Shown here: positions 11,127 through 24,202 of the stretch, piece by piece | Position numbering within the stretch: the first letter of the stretch is position 1 | Layout of the letters: every line of letters starts with the position of its first letter | Notes under the pieces: model-generated | The model's database searches: none | The model's input: the letters and a program-made list of their open reading frames with translations, nothing else | Told to the model about the DNA's origin: nothing | Assembly: GCA_016110215.1 (NCBI GenBank) | Contig: JADWQD010000004.1 | Coordinates: 1,550,001 to 1,614,000, forward strand | Direction of reading: 5' to 3' | Length of the DNA: 64,000 bases | Origin: Capronia americana | Taxonomy: Eukaryota; Ascomycota; Eurotiomycetes; Chaetothyriales; Herpotrichiellaceae | Position numbers and translations under genes: made by a program

Positions 11127-13603
11127 TTAACTCGCCCCAGAGACAGCGAGCCTGGATAAGGTTAGTATGGGACAGCAACCAGAGTGGGGAGGACTTACTT
11201 CATGAGATGATCCATGAAGGTTTGCAGTGACACATCGTCCGTGAAAATCGTCTGCGCAGTTTGGGCTACACCTCCGTAGCCACCTGTTGCATGAGTAGTC
11301 GAAGGATTTAGCTTCGATAACAGGAAACGGGCCTGGGAACCTCCCGCGTCGCAGATGATAAATCGCGGTAGAGGGAAACGATCTTGTACCAACTCTCTAG
11401 CATCTTCCTTCGGAGCGTCGAGGACGGCGCGGAAGTTCTCATAGCCCTCTTGGTCTTGATAGCCAGCTTTACGCCATTCAGCCATAGTTTCACCATGGAA
11501 AATGAGAATTTGAAAGAAAGTGTCGAGAAGGAGGATGGTCTGCGGTTGGATGGAGGCGGAGTCGAGGAGGACCGGTTGACCTCCTTCTTGGTCGAGGCCG
11601 TAGGAGTCGAGGGTAGGTTGGATCATTATCAGCGAATCGCCCACATATTCGTGATTCAGCACATGTCGATAGAACGCGGTCTCGTCAGGCGAGTTGTTGA
11701 AAACCTGTAGGAACTGCGACCTTCGCAGATGGAACATGAACTGTGGATACAAGGTGAAGTTCTTGTCGAGTCGGAATGATGTTGGATCGTCTTTTCGGTA
11801 GTCTGCAAATCTGGAGCATAGCCGAATGAGCATTCGATCGACCCATCTGAGCACATCCGGTCCATCATCAACCTCCGCTTTGAAGACTGCAATTCTTGCC
11901 ATAAGCACTGCAGCGGCTTCCTGGTCAAATGACTGCGCCAGCGCTTGGTCGCCGGTGGGGCCGCTCAAATTGCGAGCAACAGTAGTCACACGAAGGTGAT
12001 ACTGGCCAGAAGAGTGCTGGTAGTAGGTCAAGAATTGCATCATGCCTCGTTGAGGACCTTGCTGCATTGGCGCCGGACCGCCTTGGTTTGCGATCTCGAA
12101 ATAGATACCGTAACTGGACGTAGGATCAATTCCGCACATTTTCCAAAGGCAGGTGTTGCCGATACCACATTCAGTCTCGCCCACAGAGCTGGACTTTTTG
12201 TTCTGGGAGACGGCATGACCTATCAGGCCAGTAACCTTGAGCTCCTTCGTGGTCACGACTTCCAGTGAGGCATTGAATCCCATGTAAAGTTGGTCTTGTT
12301 CATCCTTGTCAAAGACGCGGACGAAGGACTGCTTGAACTGTGACGAGGTAAAACTGTCGGTCAAGACCATATGGCCACCAGTAGAGTTGGCCAATCCCTT
12401 CATTTCGAGCAGGCCGACTTGGTCGAGGCAGCCGACATAGAGATCGATGATGTGTCCGTTGTGCGCGGTTCGCTTCGCAAGAGTCTCGTAGTACTTCGTG
12501 GCTTTCTTGAAGTACTTGACGTTGTCACGGTCGATGTCGTGGTGCGATCGGATGGGTTCACGAAGTTCGGGAGCGACCACCATACCTGGTCCCTCAGTAG
12601 CGGGACCACCTGCAAAGAGCATAATTCTGGCTCCAGCGTTCTGGAACGAAGTCTCAAGCAAGCCGACGGCAATGCTCATGGCGACACCAGTGCAACGAAG
12701 CGGCCGTCGATCATTGGCTACTGGCCAAGGGTCTTTTTGTAGCTGTTCGATGGCATTGGTGATCTGGAATTCCGCCTGTTGGACTGGGAGAAGGAATCGA
12801 GCAGCAGGACCCATGGGTGGCGGCGGGCGTCCTTGGACAGGTGGTATATTGGGTCTCAGTCCTGCAGCAGCCAGTCCAAGCATTTCTTGGACCTGTTTTG
12901 CGGCGTAGTCCTTGCTTCCTCTGAAGACATATGACTTTTGGCATTCGGTATACCCAATTTCGTGCACGGCAACATTTGTTCCAAATGTGACCAGACCGAC
13001 CAGCGCATTGGCAGGGAGTAATGACAAACTCATGACCAAGGTCTCCTTCAGCGCCTGCAGGCCATCCTCCTCGATTGCGGTATCGACCACGTACACAAAA
13101 ATGGGTGGAGCAGGTGCAGGTCGCGCAAGCCTGTATTCAACGGTGGTATTCCCAGGGTGCATTTCAGGAGGAATGTTTTCCGCACTGATATCTCCATAAT
13201 GACGGGGTAGCTGGTTGCGTTGTAGGCAGAATGGGCAGATCCATATTTTGGCGCGTACATCAACATTGGCGAAGGGGTTCAGGACAGCTCGACATGGTGC
13301 TTTGCAAGTGACAGGCTCGTAGAGCAGAGGTGGTTTGCCAACCTCCTAGGAGAATGTGAGCACAAAGAATATTCGCCGACTTAGGGTGCTTACCTTCAGA
13401 GGTGTCAACAGGACGCTCACAGGGACAACCAGTCTGTTTGCTTCCTGCGCATGCAAGCATTAGTCGGGGGATACGTCAGGCACGGAGGGCAAACACTATA
13501 CCATGCGCGTGGAGGGGAAGACATTCCAGCTGAGTCTGACGCCGTCTCTGTCTTCCACCTCGCCCCAGTTGTCCTTGATGGCATCGTATTGCGCCTGGTC
13601 CAT
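11127..13603 (-). CDS. SEC23: COPII coat GTPase-activating protein Sec23, 774 aa
   Basis: Sec23 is the GAP for Sar1 in the inner COPII coat and drives ER-to-Golgi vesicle formation. Four exons: 13502-13603, 13394-13444, 11199-13345 and 11127-11151 (2325 nt). The N-terminus [20 protein letters not shown] is followed by a zinc-finger stretch (C-x-APC ... [10 protein letters not shown]). Then come the trunk ([33 protein letters not shown]), the helical domain, and a gelsolin-like end ([17 protein letters not shown]). Length and order agree with fungal Sec23. The last exon adds only eight residues, but it restores the conserved LAVSG ending that is lost if translation stops at the intron. It is divergent from alpha-COP. 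Confidence 0.95.
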
Positions 13604-14060
13604 TTTCAGAGATTATGTCGTGGGCACTTTCACAAACACATGCTGAGTGAGAGGTGAGGTAAGGATGAGGTAGGAGAGAGTGGGAGGGAAGACGGTTCTT
13701 TAGGCTTTGCTTTGTAGGCAGCTCCGGGTTGGCCACCTAGCAGTCCAAGCAAGGCGCAATTCTAGTAAATCGCAGAGCCACTCTGGCAAGTTGTGATGAT
13801 AGACAATAGAACGGATTGCGGTGATGGGCCAAGTCCCCACATCTGTCCTCACTTGCGCACTGACAGCCTCGCCGTACCTTCCCTGGTTTTGCCTGCGGAC
13901 AATTGTCAATTCACCACTACCCTCGCCAGGGCCACCTATGCGTATACACCTGCACACATTGGCTTCTTGGTTGCGACAGGCAGGAGTCTCGTTCTAAGAG
14001 GTGCAGCATGGTCACGTCCTGCACTTGACAATCTCCTCAACATTTCAAGAACCCGCCACC
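13604..14060. promoter_or_regulatory. Shared divergent promoter region of SEC23 and alpha-COP
   Basis: The 457 bp between the two ATGs must contain both promoters. The interval is moderately pyrimidine-rich near the SEC23 side. No TATA box or specific operator could be assigned by eye. Confidence 0.5.
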
Positions 14061-17000
14061 ATGGCATCCCCGTCGATGCTCACCAAGGCAAGATGCCCCG
14101 ATGCCCCAATGGGGGTCCCTCACCTCTGCAACTTATATTGACTGAGAGAACAGTTTGAGAGCAAGAGCAGCCGTGCCAAGGGTTTAGCTTTCCATCCAAA
14201 ACGACCGTGGATCCTTGTCAGCTTGCATAGCAGTACAATCCAGTACGGACTCTGTAGTACATTGTCGACGACCATCCACTGACTCCAGGGGCAGGTTATG
14301 GGATTATCGCATGGGAACATTGATCGATAGATTCGAAGAGCACGATGGGCCAGTCCGCGGTATTGACTTCCACAAGACTCAGCCATTATTTGTTTCAGGA
14401 GGAGACGACTACAAGATCAAAGTGTGGTCGTACCAGACCAGAAGATGTCTCTTTACGCTCAATGGCCATCTCGACTATGTCCGAACCGTCTTCTTCCACC
14501 ATGAGCTGCCATGGATTCTGTCAGCCTCTGACGACCAGACAATCCGAATTTGGAACTGGCAGAATAGATCCTTGAGTATGTCTCAAACGAAGTTATTTCG
14601 CTGTCTGCACTAACGCAACTCACAGTCTGCACCATGACCGGCCACAACCACTATGCTATGTGCGCGCAGTTCCACCCCAAAGAAGATCTTATCGTCTCTG
14701 CCTCACTAGATCAGTCCGTCCGAGTGTGGGACATTTCAGGACTACGGAAAAAGCATTCAGCTCCGACTTCAATGAGCTTCGAAGATCAGATGGCGCGTAC
14801 AAACCAACAGCAGGCTGATATGTTCGGTAACACAGACGCTGTCGTTAAATTTGTTCTGGAAGGACATGACAGAGGCGTCAACTGGGTCGCATTCCATCCG
14901 ACATTGCCGTTGATTGTCTCCGCTGGTGATGACCGGCTAGTCAAGCTGTGGAGAATGAGTGAGACGAAAGCATGGGAGGTTGACACCTGCCGTGGACACT
15001 TTCAGAACGTTTCTGCATGTCTGTTCCATCCTCACCAGGACCTCATCCTTTCGGTAGGCGAGGACAAGACTGTTCGGGTCTGGGATTTGAACAAGAGGAC
15101 ATCCGTACAGTCATTCAAGCGCGAGAATGACCGTTTCTGGGTCATTGCCGCACATCCCGAGATCAACCTCTTCGCTGCGGGTCATGACAATGGTGTCATG
15201 GTGTTCAAACTCGAACGGGAGCGACCAGCCTCCTCCGTGTACCAGAACCAACTTTTCTACATCACCAAGGACAAGCATGTTCGATCGTACGACTTCGCCA
15301 AGAACGTCGAGTCACCCTCATTACTGTCACTTAGGAAGTTCGGCAGCAACTGGATGCCTCCTAGGACACTCTCGTACAATCCTGCAGAGCGATCGATACT
15401 TGTCACCTCCCCTGCTGATAGTGGTACTTATGAGTTGATTGCGCTGCCCCGCGATGCTGCCGGAGCTACGGAGCCTACGGACATCAAGCGTGGATCAGGG
15501 AATGCAGCGGTTTTCGTCGCTCGCAATCGCTTTGCTACATTCAACACTGCTACCCAGCTAGTTGACATCAAAGATCTCAGCAATTCCAGCACCAAGTCTT
15601 TCAAGGCTCCATCAGGCACGACTGACATCACATACGGCGGCACTGGATGCTTGCTTCTCATCACAGCCACAAACGTCTACCTTTATGATATCCAGCAGAA
15701 GAAGCAGTTGGCAGAGCTGGGCGTTACTGGAGTCAAGTATGTCTCTTGGTCGAATGATGGTCTCTATGCTGCTTTGCTCAGCAAGCATAATGTGACGATC
15801 GTGAACAAATCGCTCGAGCAGGTCAGTACGTTGCACGAGACGATCAGAATCAAGAGTGCTACCTGGGATGACTCTGGTGTCCTCCTCTACTCAACACTCA
15901 ACCACATCAAATACACCCTCCTGAATGGTGACAATGGCATCGTGAGGACGCTAGACCAGACAGTCTACCTTGTCAAGGTCAAAGGCCGCAATGTCTATTG
16001 TCTTGACAGGGCCGCTAAACCGAAAGTCCTAAGTATCGACCCCACTGAGTACCGCTTCAAGTTGGCACTGGTGAAACGAAACTATGATGAGATGCTTCAG
16101 ATCATCAAGACGTCGACTCTGGTTGGGCAAAGTATCATCTCGTACCTGCAGAAGAAGGGCTACCCCGAAATTGCCCTGCAATTCGTACAGGATCCTCAGA
16201 CTCGCTTCGAGCTTGCTATCGAATGTGGCAATTTGGAGGTTGCTACGGAAATGGCTAAAGAGCTCGACAGACCAAAGATCTGGACACGCCTGGGTGCCGA
16301 AGCTCTAGTTCATGGCAACCACCAGACTGTCGAGATGACGTATCAAAAACTCCGAAATTTCGACAAGCTCTCGTTTCTCTACCTCTGCACAGGCGATGAA
16401 GAGAAGCTGAGCAGAATGGCCAAAATCGCCGAGCATCGTGGAGATTTCGTATCCAGATTTCAGAACGCCCTGTATCTCGGCGATGTTGAAAGTCGGATAC
16501 AAATGTTCAAAGAGATTGACCAATATCCTCTTGCGTACCTCACTGCTAAGTCTCATGGCTTAACAGAAGAGTGCCAATCAATACTCGAGCTTTCCGGCTT
16601 GACTGAGGACCAAATCTCGATGCCTGAGTCTGGAGAGCCTCTCGCTCCTCCGAAACCCATTGTGCCTACATTTAAAGCAAATTGGCCGGTCAAAGAAGCC
16701 TCGCACTCATCATTCGAAAGAGCTCTACTCGGTGAAGTGGGCGTCGCCGTTGAAGACGAAGCAGGTCCTGATATACTAGGCGAGGATGTACCTGCCGCTG
16801 CAGACGGTGATATTCTTGCGGGAGATGAAGATGCGGATGCGGGCGACGGTTGGGACATGGGCGATGACGTTGCACTGGACACCACGGGCAATGACTCCGA
16901 CTTCGTCAATGTCGACAATCCTGACGCTCCCGTCGAGGCTGCTGGTCCAGGCAGCTCAGAAGCAGATCTGTGGTCGCGAAACTCGCCCTTGGCAGCTGAT

Positions 17001-17947
17001 CACGTCGCTGCGGGATCTTTCGACAGTGCCATGCAGTTGCTGAGTCGTCAAGTAGGCGCTGTCCACTTCGAACCTCTGAAGTCGCGATTCCTTGAAATCT
17101 ATCAAGCATCCAAGACTTTCCTGCCGGCGAATGCAGGGTTGCCTCCTATTGTCAACTACGTTCGGAGAACCATTGACGAGACAGACAGCAGAAAATTTCT
17201 CCCGGTCATCCCCAGGAACCTCGAGACACTGACGAACGCAGATCTTCAAGAAGGTTACACAGCTATGAGGACGAACAAGCTGGAAAACGGCATCGTCACT
17301 TTCCGCTCTCTACTGCGGTCTTTGCTCGTCAACGTGGTCAGTTCGCAAGCTCAGGTTGACGAAGCCAAGGCACTCATCACAAAATCTATGGAGTATACTC
17401 TTGCAATGAGTATCGAACTTGAACGACGGCACCTTGCTGCTTCCGGTGATGATTCCGCGGAACAACTTAAGCGACAACTAGAGCTGTCAGCATATTTCAC
17501 CATGCCAAAACTCGAGGTCTCTCATCGTCAACTTGCTCTCATGGCTGCTATGAAATTAGCATTCTCGAACAAACAATTCTCAAGCGCCCTGTCGTTCGCC
17601 AACCGTATCCTTGCTAACGGTGGTGCACCTAAGCTGGTTGAGCAGGTTAGTAGTATGCCTCTGCCCGTCAACCATCATGCTAATGGAAGTAGGCCAAGAA
17701 GATCAAGCAACAAGCCGAGCGATCAGGTTCCACTGACAAGATCGATATCGAGTATGACCAGTTTGCAGACTTCGACGTTTGTGCGGCCTCCTTTACTCCA
17801 ATCTACAGTGGTACACCAAGCGTGTCATGTCCTTTCGACGGTGCAAGGTATCATAGCCAATACAAGGGCCATGTATGCAAGATCTGTGAGGTGTGCGAGG
17901 TCGGCGCGGCTGCTAGTGGGTTGAGACTCTGGGTCAAAGGGCTTTGA
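14061..17947 (+). CDS. COP1: Coatomer subunit alpha (alpha-COP), 1223 aa
   Basis: Largest B-subcomplex subunit of the COPI coat, binding KKxx cargo tails for Golgi-to-ER retrieval. Five exons: 14061-14087, 14154-14242, 14295-14575, 14626-17645 and 17693-17947 (3672 nt). It begins [19 protein letters not shown], with WD40 repeats such as [50 protein letters not shown] and [13 protein letters not shown] second beta-propeller and helical solenoid follow, then an acidic linker (about 730-790). The COPI_C end is [13 protein letters not shown] ... [20 protein letters not shown]. Intron 1 begins GC rather than GT. The length is typical of the family (about 1200 aa). The symbol follows yeast usage (COP1/RET1). 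Confidence 0.95.
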
Positions 17948-18379
17948 AGGGCGGGGATGATCGGATGACTTCACGGAAGGCTTCACGATCAATGATTATG
18001 GATGGAAAAGCACTAGAATTAGCGAAGTACTTTTCTGGGTTGCGGGTCTGCAGTCTATTTTGCCTCCACAGCACAGTGCAGGCTGTTATCGCTGCCTACA
18101 GCCAACAGTCGCTCAGCGTTCGTGGCGATACTGCATCAAGAATAAACCGGTGTTGGTCAACCCATTCATGTTCAACAATCATCGTGCATTAACCCAAGTA
18201 ACGCCTCCGCAAGATGTTACAAAGGACCCAGATTCGGATCTAGACTGCACTTCCCAGGTGAGAGCCAGATGCGAGACAAGGTGCCCACGTGTTGCTCAAG
18301 TCAAGTACTACCCTTCAGTCGAATTATATTGAGGTCTCGGACGCGGCGCCTTGTCCGGCCTCGTGATTTCAGCGTCGGC
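17948..18379. other. Convergent intergenic region
   Basis: Tail-to-tail spacer between alpha-COP and the first sugar porter. No gene seen. Confidence 0.6.
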
Positions 18380-20307
18380 TCAAACGGCCTCGACACTGAC
18401 TCGTCTCGCTCCACTCTCTTCCCGGACGACTCGTTGTCTGAGGGTGGTCTTCATGGTGCTTGCCTTGCGAGGATTCTTGGCCTCGAAGATCTCATCCAGC
18501 TCTTCCAGCGTGCGGCCCTTGGTCTCGACGAAGAAGAAGTAGATGACGACGAATTCGAAGAGGTCGAAAAAAGCGAAGAAGACGTAGAACCAATAGCCGA
18601 TCTGCGTGACATTTTTTTGTTAACGGATGTCTATTTTGCGGTGTTGGTTGGCGGTGCGAGGTGTGGGGGCAGGGAAGTAACTTACATTGTTCAAGGCGAC
18701 GGGAGCGGCAAAGGTGTTGACGAAGCCAGCACAGCCGCCCACCAGCTGCAGCACGCCCATACCCTTGGCGCGCATGTCGTTGGAGAGCACCTCGCCCGGA
18801 TAGATGGGCTGCATTGACGTGTATCCGAGGGCGAAGATGGAGCCGAAGACGTAGATGAACGCGATGGACGCCGAGGACGAGGCCTTGCTCCCGGTCTGCA
18901 CGTACCCGGCCGCGGTCCCGGCCGTGATGAACAGGCACACGGCCATGCCGACGGCGACGCCCATCATCATCTTGCGGCGGCCGACGACGTCGTGGAGCCG
19001 CGCCCCGATCACGGCGGGGATCCACCCGCCGATGGCGTAGATGATGTTCAGCAGCAGCTGGGTGCTCGTGTCGGTGATGCCGACGTTCGCGACAAGGTAG
19101 GGCAGGTAGTACGAGGCGATGTTGTTGCCGCTGAACTGGCCGAACCAGGAGAACGCGACGTTGAGGCCGAGGCGATAGCGCCGGGCCCGGGACTTGAACA
19201 GCACGCGGAGGTCGAACATCTTTTTGAAGGTCAACATGCCCTCGGCGCGGAGGCTGGCCGTCATTTCTTCCACCTGCAGACTGACCAGCCGGTGGTCCTT
19301 GTTGCCGTTGGCGTGCAGGCGGGCTACGATGTTGCAGGCTTCGTCGATGCGGTCTTTGCCGACGAGCCTTGAAGGTGGGAAATGTGTTAGCTAGAGGCAT
19401 CTGATGTGGGGATGCATCGTGCGTGCGTGTGTGTACTCACCATCTGGGAGATTCAGGGCAGAACCAGATCCCAATGCACACGATGCCTGGGCAGATCATC
19501 TGAAGCCATAGTGCCAGGCGCCAGGCGATGAGGCCGTTGTCGGTCAGGTGGAGATTAGATGCGTAGACTGTCACGGTCGCGAGGATGGAACCCTGATGCA
19601 GTCAGTCAGTCAGTCAGTCAGAGCGAGTCGAAAGTCGAGCCAGAGGAGCGGGGCCATGATACTCACAAAGTAGTACAGCGTATTGTACATGCCGGCGATG
19701 GTGCCGCGGTACTGAGGAGGGGCCAGTTCGATGAGGTAGAGCGGAGCGGCACTCTGGGCAATAGTCCCGAAGAAGGACAGCACAAAGCGGCCAGCAATGA
19801 AGCCACCCAAGGTAGGGGACGTGGCTGTCACGATGGTTCCGAGACAGACACCAAGACATCCCACGAAGATGGCAGGTCGTCTCCCCTTCCAGTCCGACAG
19901 CCAGATGAACGGAGCGGCCGCCATCTGCCCGACCTGGAAGATTGCAAACACGATGCCGGTGCCGCTGTTGCCCTCAGGTGGAAGATGGTAGTAGTCGACG
20001 TAGCTTTTCATCGCGTTGATGGAGCCCATCAGACTGCCGTCGTATCCTGTCAGGGTCAGCCTGAGTGCAGGCGTCAGACTGGTCTGAAAGTCTTACCAGT
20101 CATGGTCGAGCATAGATAAACGAGGAAGCAGATTGCATAGAGTCTCAGGTAGCCCTTACTCCAGGGGTTGGGCTTGTCCTCGCTCAACGCGGCCGCGAGC
20201 GTGGCACTGTGGGCATGGATGGTCTTTTCTCTTAGGATCCCCGAACCCGTTGATCCTCTGCGAGGAGGCTCAAAGTGCTCTGTGGTTGAGCCTTTATGGT
20301 CCTCCAT
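18380..20307 (-). CDS. MFS sugar porter, lactose/oligosaccharide-permease-like, 548 aa
   Basis: Five exons: 20097-20307, 19667-20046, 19441-19592, 18686-19367 and 18380-18601 (1647 nt). After a hydrophilic N-terminus come the sugar-porter marks in order: [16 protein letters not shown] (TM1), [13 protein letters not shown] (loop 2-3), [43 protein letters not shown], and [10 protein letters not shown] after TM8. The end is [20 protein letters not shown]. Twelve transmembrane helices are expected, in the plasma membrane. The [11 protein letters not shown] and [13 protein letters not shown] forms are those of fungal LAC12-like permeases, which import lactose or cello-oligosaccharides. It is divergent from beta-mannosidase, so beta-mannosides (for example mannobiose) are an inferred substrate. 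Intron 2 contains a (GTCA)5 run. Confidence 0.85.
19601..19620. repeat. (GTCA)5 microsatellite inside an intron
   Basis: Perfect tetranucleotide run in intron 2 of the minus-strand sugar porter. On the coding strand it reads as repeated CTGA, giving several overlapping CTGAC branch-site motifs just before the TGCATCAG acceptor. Confidence 0.85.
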
Positions 20308-21339
20308 AGTGTTGGTTTGGCAAATCTCTTAGACGGCGACAACAACAACGACAAGAAGCAATGAGCTTGTAGCAGGTGCAGAAGCGTCCTCCTCTCCGTC
20401 GTAGAATTGGCTTCGAATGAACAGCTGATTATATACCTTCTGTGCAATATTATGCGTCCATTAGTGGCTGACGCACATATCTCGCGGTCTGTGAGATCAA
20501 GGTCGCTTCTGACACTCAGGACATGCTCGGGACACGAAGGTTCGACTTGACTATTCGTCAAGCCTGGCTTGGCTTTGGTGAGAGAGTCGAGCATTTATCC
20601 GACGGCTAGCATATCCTGGACAGTCACCGCTGTCACTCGCGTGGCAAACCTCCGCTGCTCCATACCCCACACAGATCTCGACTTGTGATCCCCACAGGAA
20701 TAGACGATGGAATTGGTGTCGCTAGCACGGGATTTCATCCTTCCGTACGTCAGGGGATCAACCAAGATCTTCACAAACAACTTCGCTTGCGGTCTCGGCG
20801 AACGTTGTGCGAAACTGGGGCATGCAACCATATACGGCGATATGTATCTCCATGTCTACACACAAGGGAGGTTGCATCCGCGATCATGCATAATGGGTCA
20901 CCCTTGACCCAGAAGGGGGAGTTGTAGGAGGATTTTGCGGGGAATGAGGAAAAGATTGTTGCAAGAGTGCCAAGACACTAAAAGCCGCCAATCATGTTCG
21001 GGCGGCCTTTTGAATTTCCGTCTTGGCGCCCCTCAAGGCCCTTTCGCGAAGATCGTTCGTGCTCAAGTCCAGATTTCCTTTGCACTCGATGCCAGCATGT
21101 GGCTTTTCATATCCCCGTCCTAGCGCTTGGGACAATTCGGTGCCGGTGCCGGTGCTGGCGATTACGTATGATGGGTAACGGCGAGCCAAAAACGGTGAGT
21201 TAGATTGACTTAAGGATGCCAACGCTTGTATCGTCGTGTCCCATCCTCGAAGGGCGTCTGTATATTGTAGTCCAGCAGTCGCTTGTGTATCGCATCTCCC
21301 GAGGGTCTGATTCTCTGTGTTCCTGGTGAAGGCGTCAAG
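20308..21339. promoter_or_regulatory. Divergent promoter region of sugar porter and beta-mannosidase
   Basis: About 1.0 kb between two outward-facing ATGs. It must carry both promoters and is the natural place for binding sites of the nearby Zn2Cys6 factor. A short (GGTGCC)n-like run lies near 21140. I did not identify a convincing operator and see no coding gene. Confidence 0.5.
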
Positions 21340-24202
21340 ATGGCCAAGAACCTTAACAGAACTGCATTGAGCTCCGGCTGGACGCTGTTCGAAACCGATG
21401 CCGAAAGCAAGGATGAGATCCCTGTCAGGAGCGTACCATCTGTGGTGCATCTTGACTTGATCACAGCGCAACGGTGCCCACGGCGTCCCAAGTCAGCCCA
21501 TTTGCTCCTGCTAACAGTTCTAGGATACCTGATCCGTTCATCGGCTTCAACGAGCTCGACGTCCAGTGGGTTGCCGATCGAAAATGGACCTACCGCACTA
21601 CTCTCAGACGACCGGATGTGCGAGAAGGGACTCGAATCGTGCTTGTCTTCGAGGGTCTCGACACCTTTGCAGAGGTCAAAGTCAATGACCGGAGCGTTCT
21701 CAAGTCAGAGAATATGTTCCTTTCCCATCGATGCGACGTGACAGATCTGCTGGACCCTGACGTCGACAACGAACTGCGAATTAACTTTGACTCCGCCCTC
21801 CTGAAAGGCCGTGAGATCGAGAAACAGCATCCAGATTACCGCTTCAAGAGCGTGGCGTCGATTCCAGGAGAGAACGGACGAGTCGGCGTGCGCAAGGCGC
21901 AATATCATTGGGTAAGACGCGAGGCGAGATGAATCCAAGTATTGGGTCAAGCCATTGACGTGCGATCCAGGGCTGGGACTGGGGCCCGGTGCTCATGACT
22001 GCTGGACCGTGGCGACCAATCTGCCTCGAAACATATCAGTCCCGCATTGCAAATGTGTGGTTTGACATACACGTCAGCAAAGACAATAAATGCGCCTCAG
22101 GCAAGATTTTCGTCTCCACCGAAGGTCGCTCAAAAAGCGTGAAGATTGAGGTGTCGCAAGATGGGGCGACTGTCTTGGAGCGAGGATTGCAAACAGGGGC
22201 TGATGGCCTGACCACAGTCGATATCACTCTCGGTAAACTCGGTCCATTCGAAGCCGCAAACATTCGAAGCTAATCCTTGCCCAGAGAATCCGAAGCTCTG
22301 GTATCCCAATGGTTATGGGTTCCAGCCGCTGTATAAAGTCCGGACGCAGCTTTACGACGATGGCGGGCTCTTGGATGAGGTCGTCAAGAAGACCGGCATC
22401 CGGCGAGCTGAACTTATTCAAGACAAAGATGAGATTGGCGAAAGCTTCTATTTCAGGGTGAACGGGGTCGACGTCTTTGCTGGCGGTTCGAACTGGATTC
22501 CTGCGGACAACTTCTTGCCCCGTATAACAGAGCAGAAGTACAGGGACTGGCTGCAGCTTGCAGTTGAAGGTGGGCAGAACATGGTCAGGTATGAGATGAA
22601 CTGAGCGCAAACTGCGTCATAAACTAACTGGAGTAGGATATGGGGTGGTGGCATCTATGAAGACGACAAATTCTACGATATTTGCGACGAGTTGGGCATC
22701 ATGGTCTGGCAGGACTTCATGTTTGCCTGCGCTAGCTACCCTACCTATCCTGAAATCCTGGCCTCGATTGAGGAAGAAGCTCGATGCAACCTCCGTCGCC
22801 TGCGACACCATCCGTCAATTGTGCTGTACGCTGGCAACAACGAGGATTATCAGATGCAGGAGATGTGGAAACTTGACTACGTCAAAGAGGATAAAGACCC
22901 GCAATCCTGGTTGAAGTCGACCTTCCCAGCGAGGTATATCTATGAGAAGCTCTTACCCGACGTTGCCGCCGAAGAGGCACCAAACGTCGCTTACTGGCCT
23001 TCTTCGCCTTTTTCGCGAGGCGAACCGTGTAATGACCTCACAATCGGAGACGTACACCAATGGAACGGTAAGTGTACTCTTCTTGTCCGGGTGCAGCGCT
23101 GATTGCCCGCAGTCTGGCACGGGAGCCAGGAGAAGTATCAAGCGTACGAGCGAATTGGTGGCCGTTTCAACAGCGAGTTCGGCCTCGAGGCCTTCCCAGC
23201 TTTGCGGACTATCAAAGACTTCATCTCCGACCCGGCAGACCTGCACCCGCGTTCGGCAATCATGGACTTTCACAACAAGGCGGAAGGCCATGAGCGCCGT
23301 ATTGGCCTGTATCAAGCCGAGAACTTCCGGCCAGTGTCGAGCTTAGAGGTAAACCTTACAGCACCCGGTCATACAAAAAGACACAGCGGCTAATAACGGC
23401 TCAGAGCTTTGTTTACCTGACCCAAGTCTCCCAAAGTGAAGCAATGTACTTCGCCTACAAACCTTGGCGACGCCAATACGGGGAAAGCCGACACTGTGGC
23501 GGTGCACTCGTCTGGCAGATCAATGACTGCTGGCCGTGCACGTCATGGGCTTTGGCGGATTACTATCTCCGCAAGAAGCCCGCTTTCTACACCATCGCAC
23601 GGTGTCTTGCACCTGTCGCGGTTGGGGTGCAGCGCGAGTACCGCGATTGGAGCGTCATGCACGCGCGTCCCGCGAAGACGACGAGGTGGACGCTCTGGGT
23701 GGCCAGCAGCCGGCTCGAGTCGTTCGAGGCTCAGGTCGAAGTGAGATTCGTGTCCATCAAGACGGGCAAAGAGATCAAGCCAACATGGAAGAAAACGTGC
23801 AAAGTTGTCCCTAATGGGACTACCGCTGTGCTCGAGGGCGAGACACAAAACGAGAGAGAGGAGCCTCATGTCCTCGCTGCTCGTATTGTTCTTGACGGAG
23901 TCTGCATTGCCCGTGACACCGACTGGCCTCAGCCTCTGAAGTACCACTCATTCGAGGATCGTGGGTTGGTTGTTACGAAATCCGGCAGAAAGCTGAGAGT
24001 CTCCGTCGAAAGGCCAGTCAAAGCGCTGGTGGTTGAGGAGATCGACGGTGTTAAGTTAAGCGACAATTGCTTGGATGTGGTGCCTGGGGACGAGCAGACG
24101 ATTGTGATTAAAGAGGGCGATGTGGATGCCGGGAGTCTGGTATGGCGACATCTTGGATGTGAGGAAGGCTTGCGGGGAGCACCGAGAGAATCAAAGATTT
24201 GA
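21340..24202 (+). CDS. mndB: Beta-mannosidase, GH2, intracellular type B, 850 aa
   Basis: EC 3.2.1.25, removing terminal beta-D-mannose from mannooligosaccharides. Seven exons: 21340-21473, 21524-21911, 21971-22232, 22285-22588, 22637-23067, 23113-23348 and 23405-24202 (2553 nt). It starts MAKNLNRTALSSGW with no signal peptide, so it probably acts in the cytosol. Typical blocks are PDPFIGFNELDVQWV, SIPGENGRVGVRKAQYHWGW, DWGPVLMTAGPWRPI, NPKLWYPNGYGFQPLY and GGSNWIPADNFLPR. The acid/base Glu is in LYAGNNE (about E432) and the nucleophile in FNSEFGLEAFP (about E528). WQINDCWPCTSWALADYY is also present. Length matches the fungal B-type enzymes (about 845 aa). Its neighbours, a divergent sugar porter and a downstream regulator, suggest uptake followed by intracellular hydrolysis. 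Confidence 0.92.

Noticed and set aside
18492..19400. 302-aa minus-strand frame, Arg/His-rich
   Set aside because: Alternate frame of the sugar-porter exon 4; the composition is typical of a GC-rich shadow frame.
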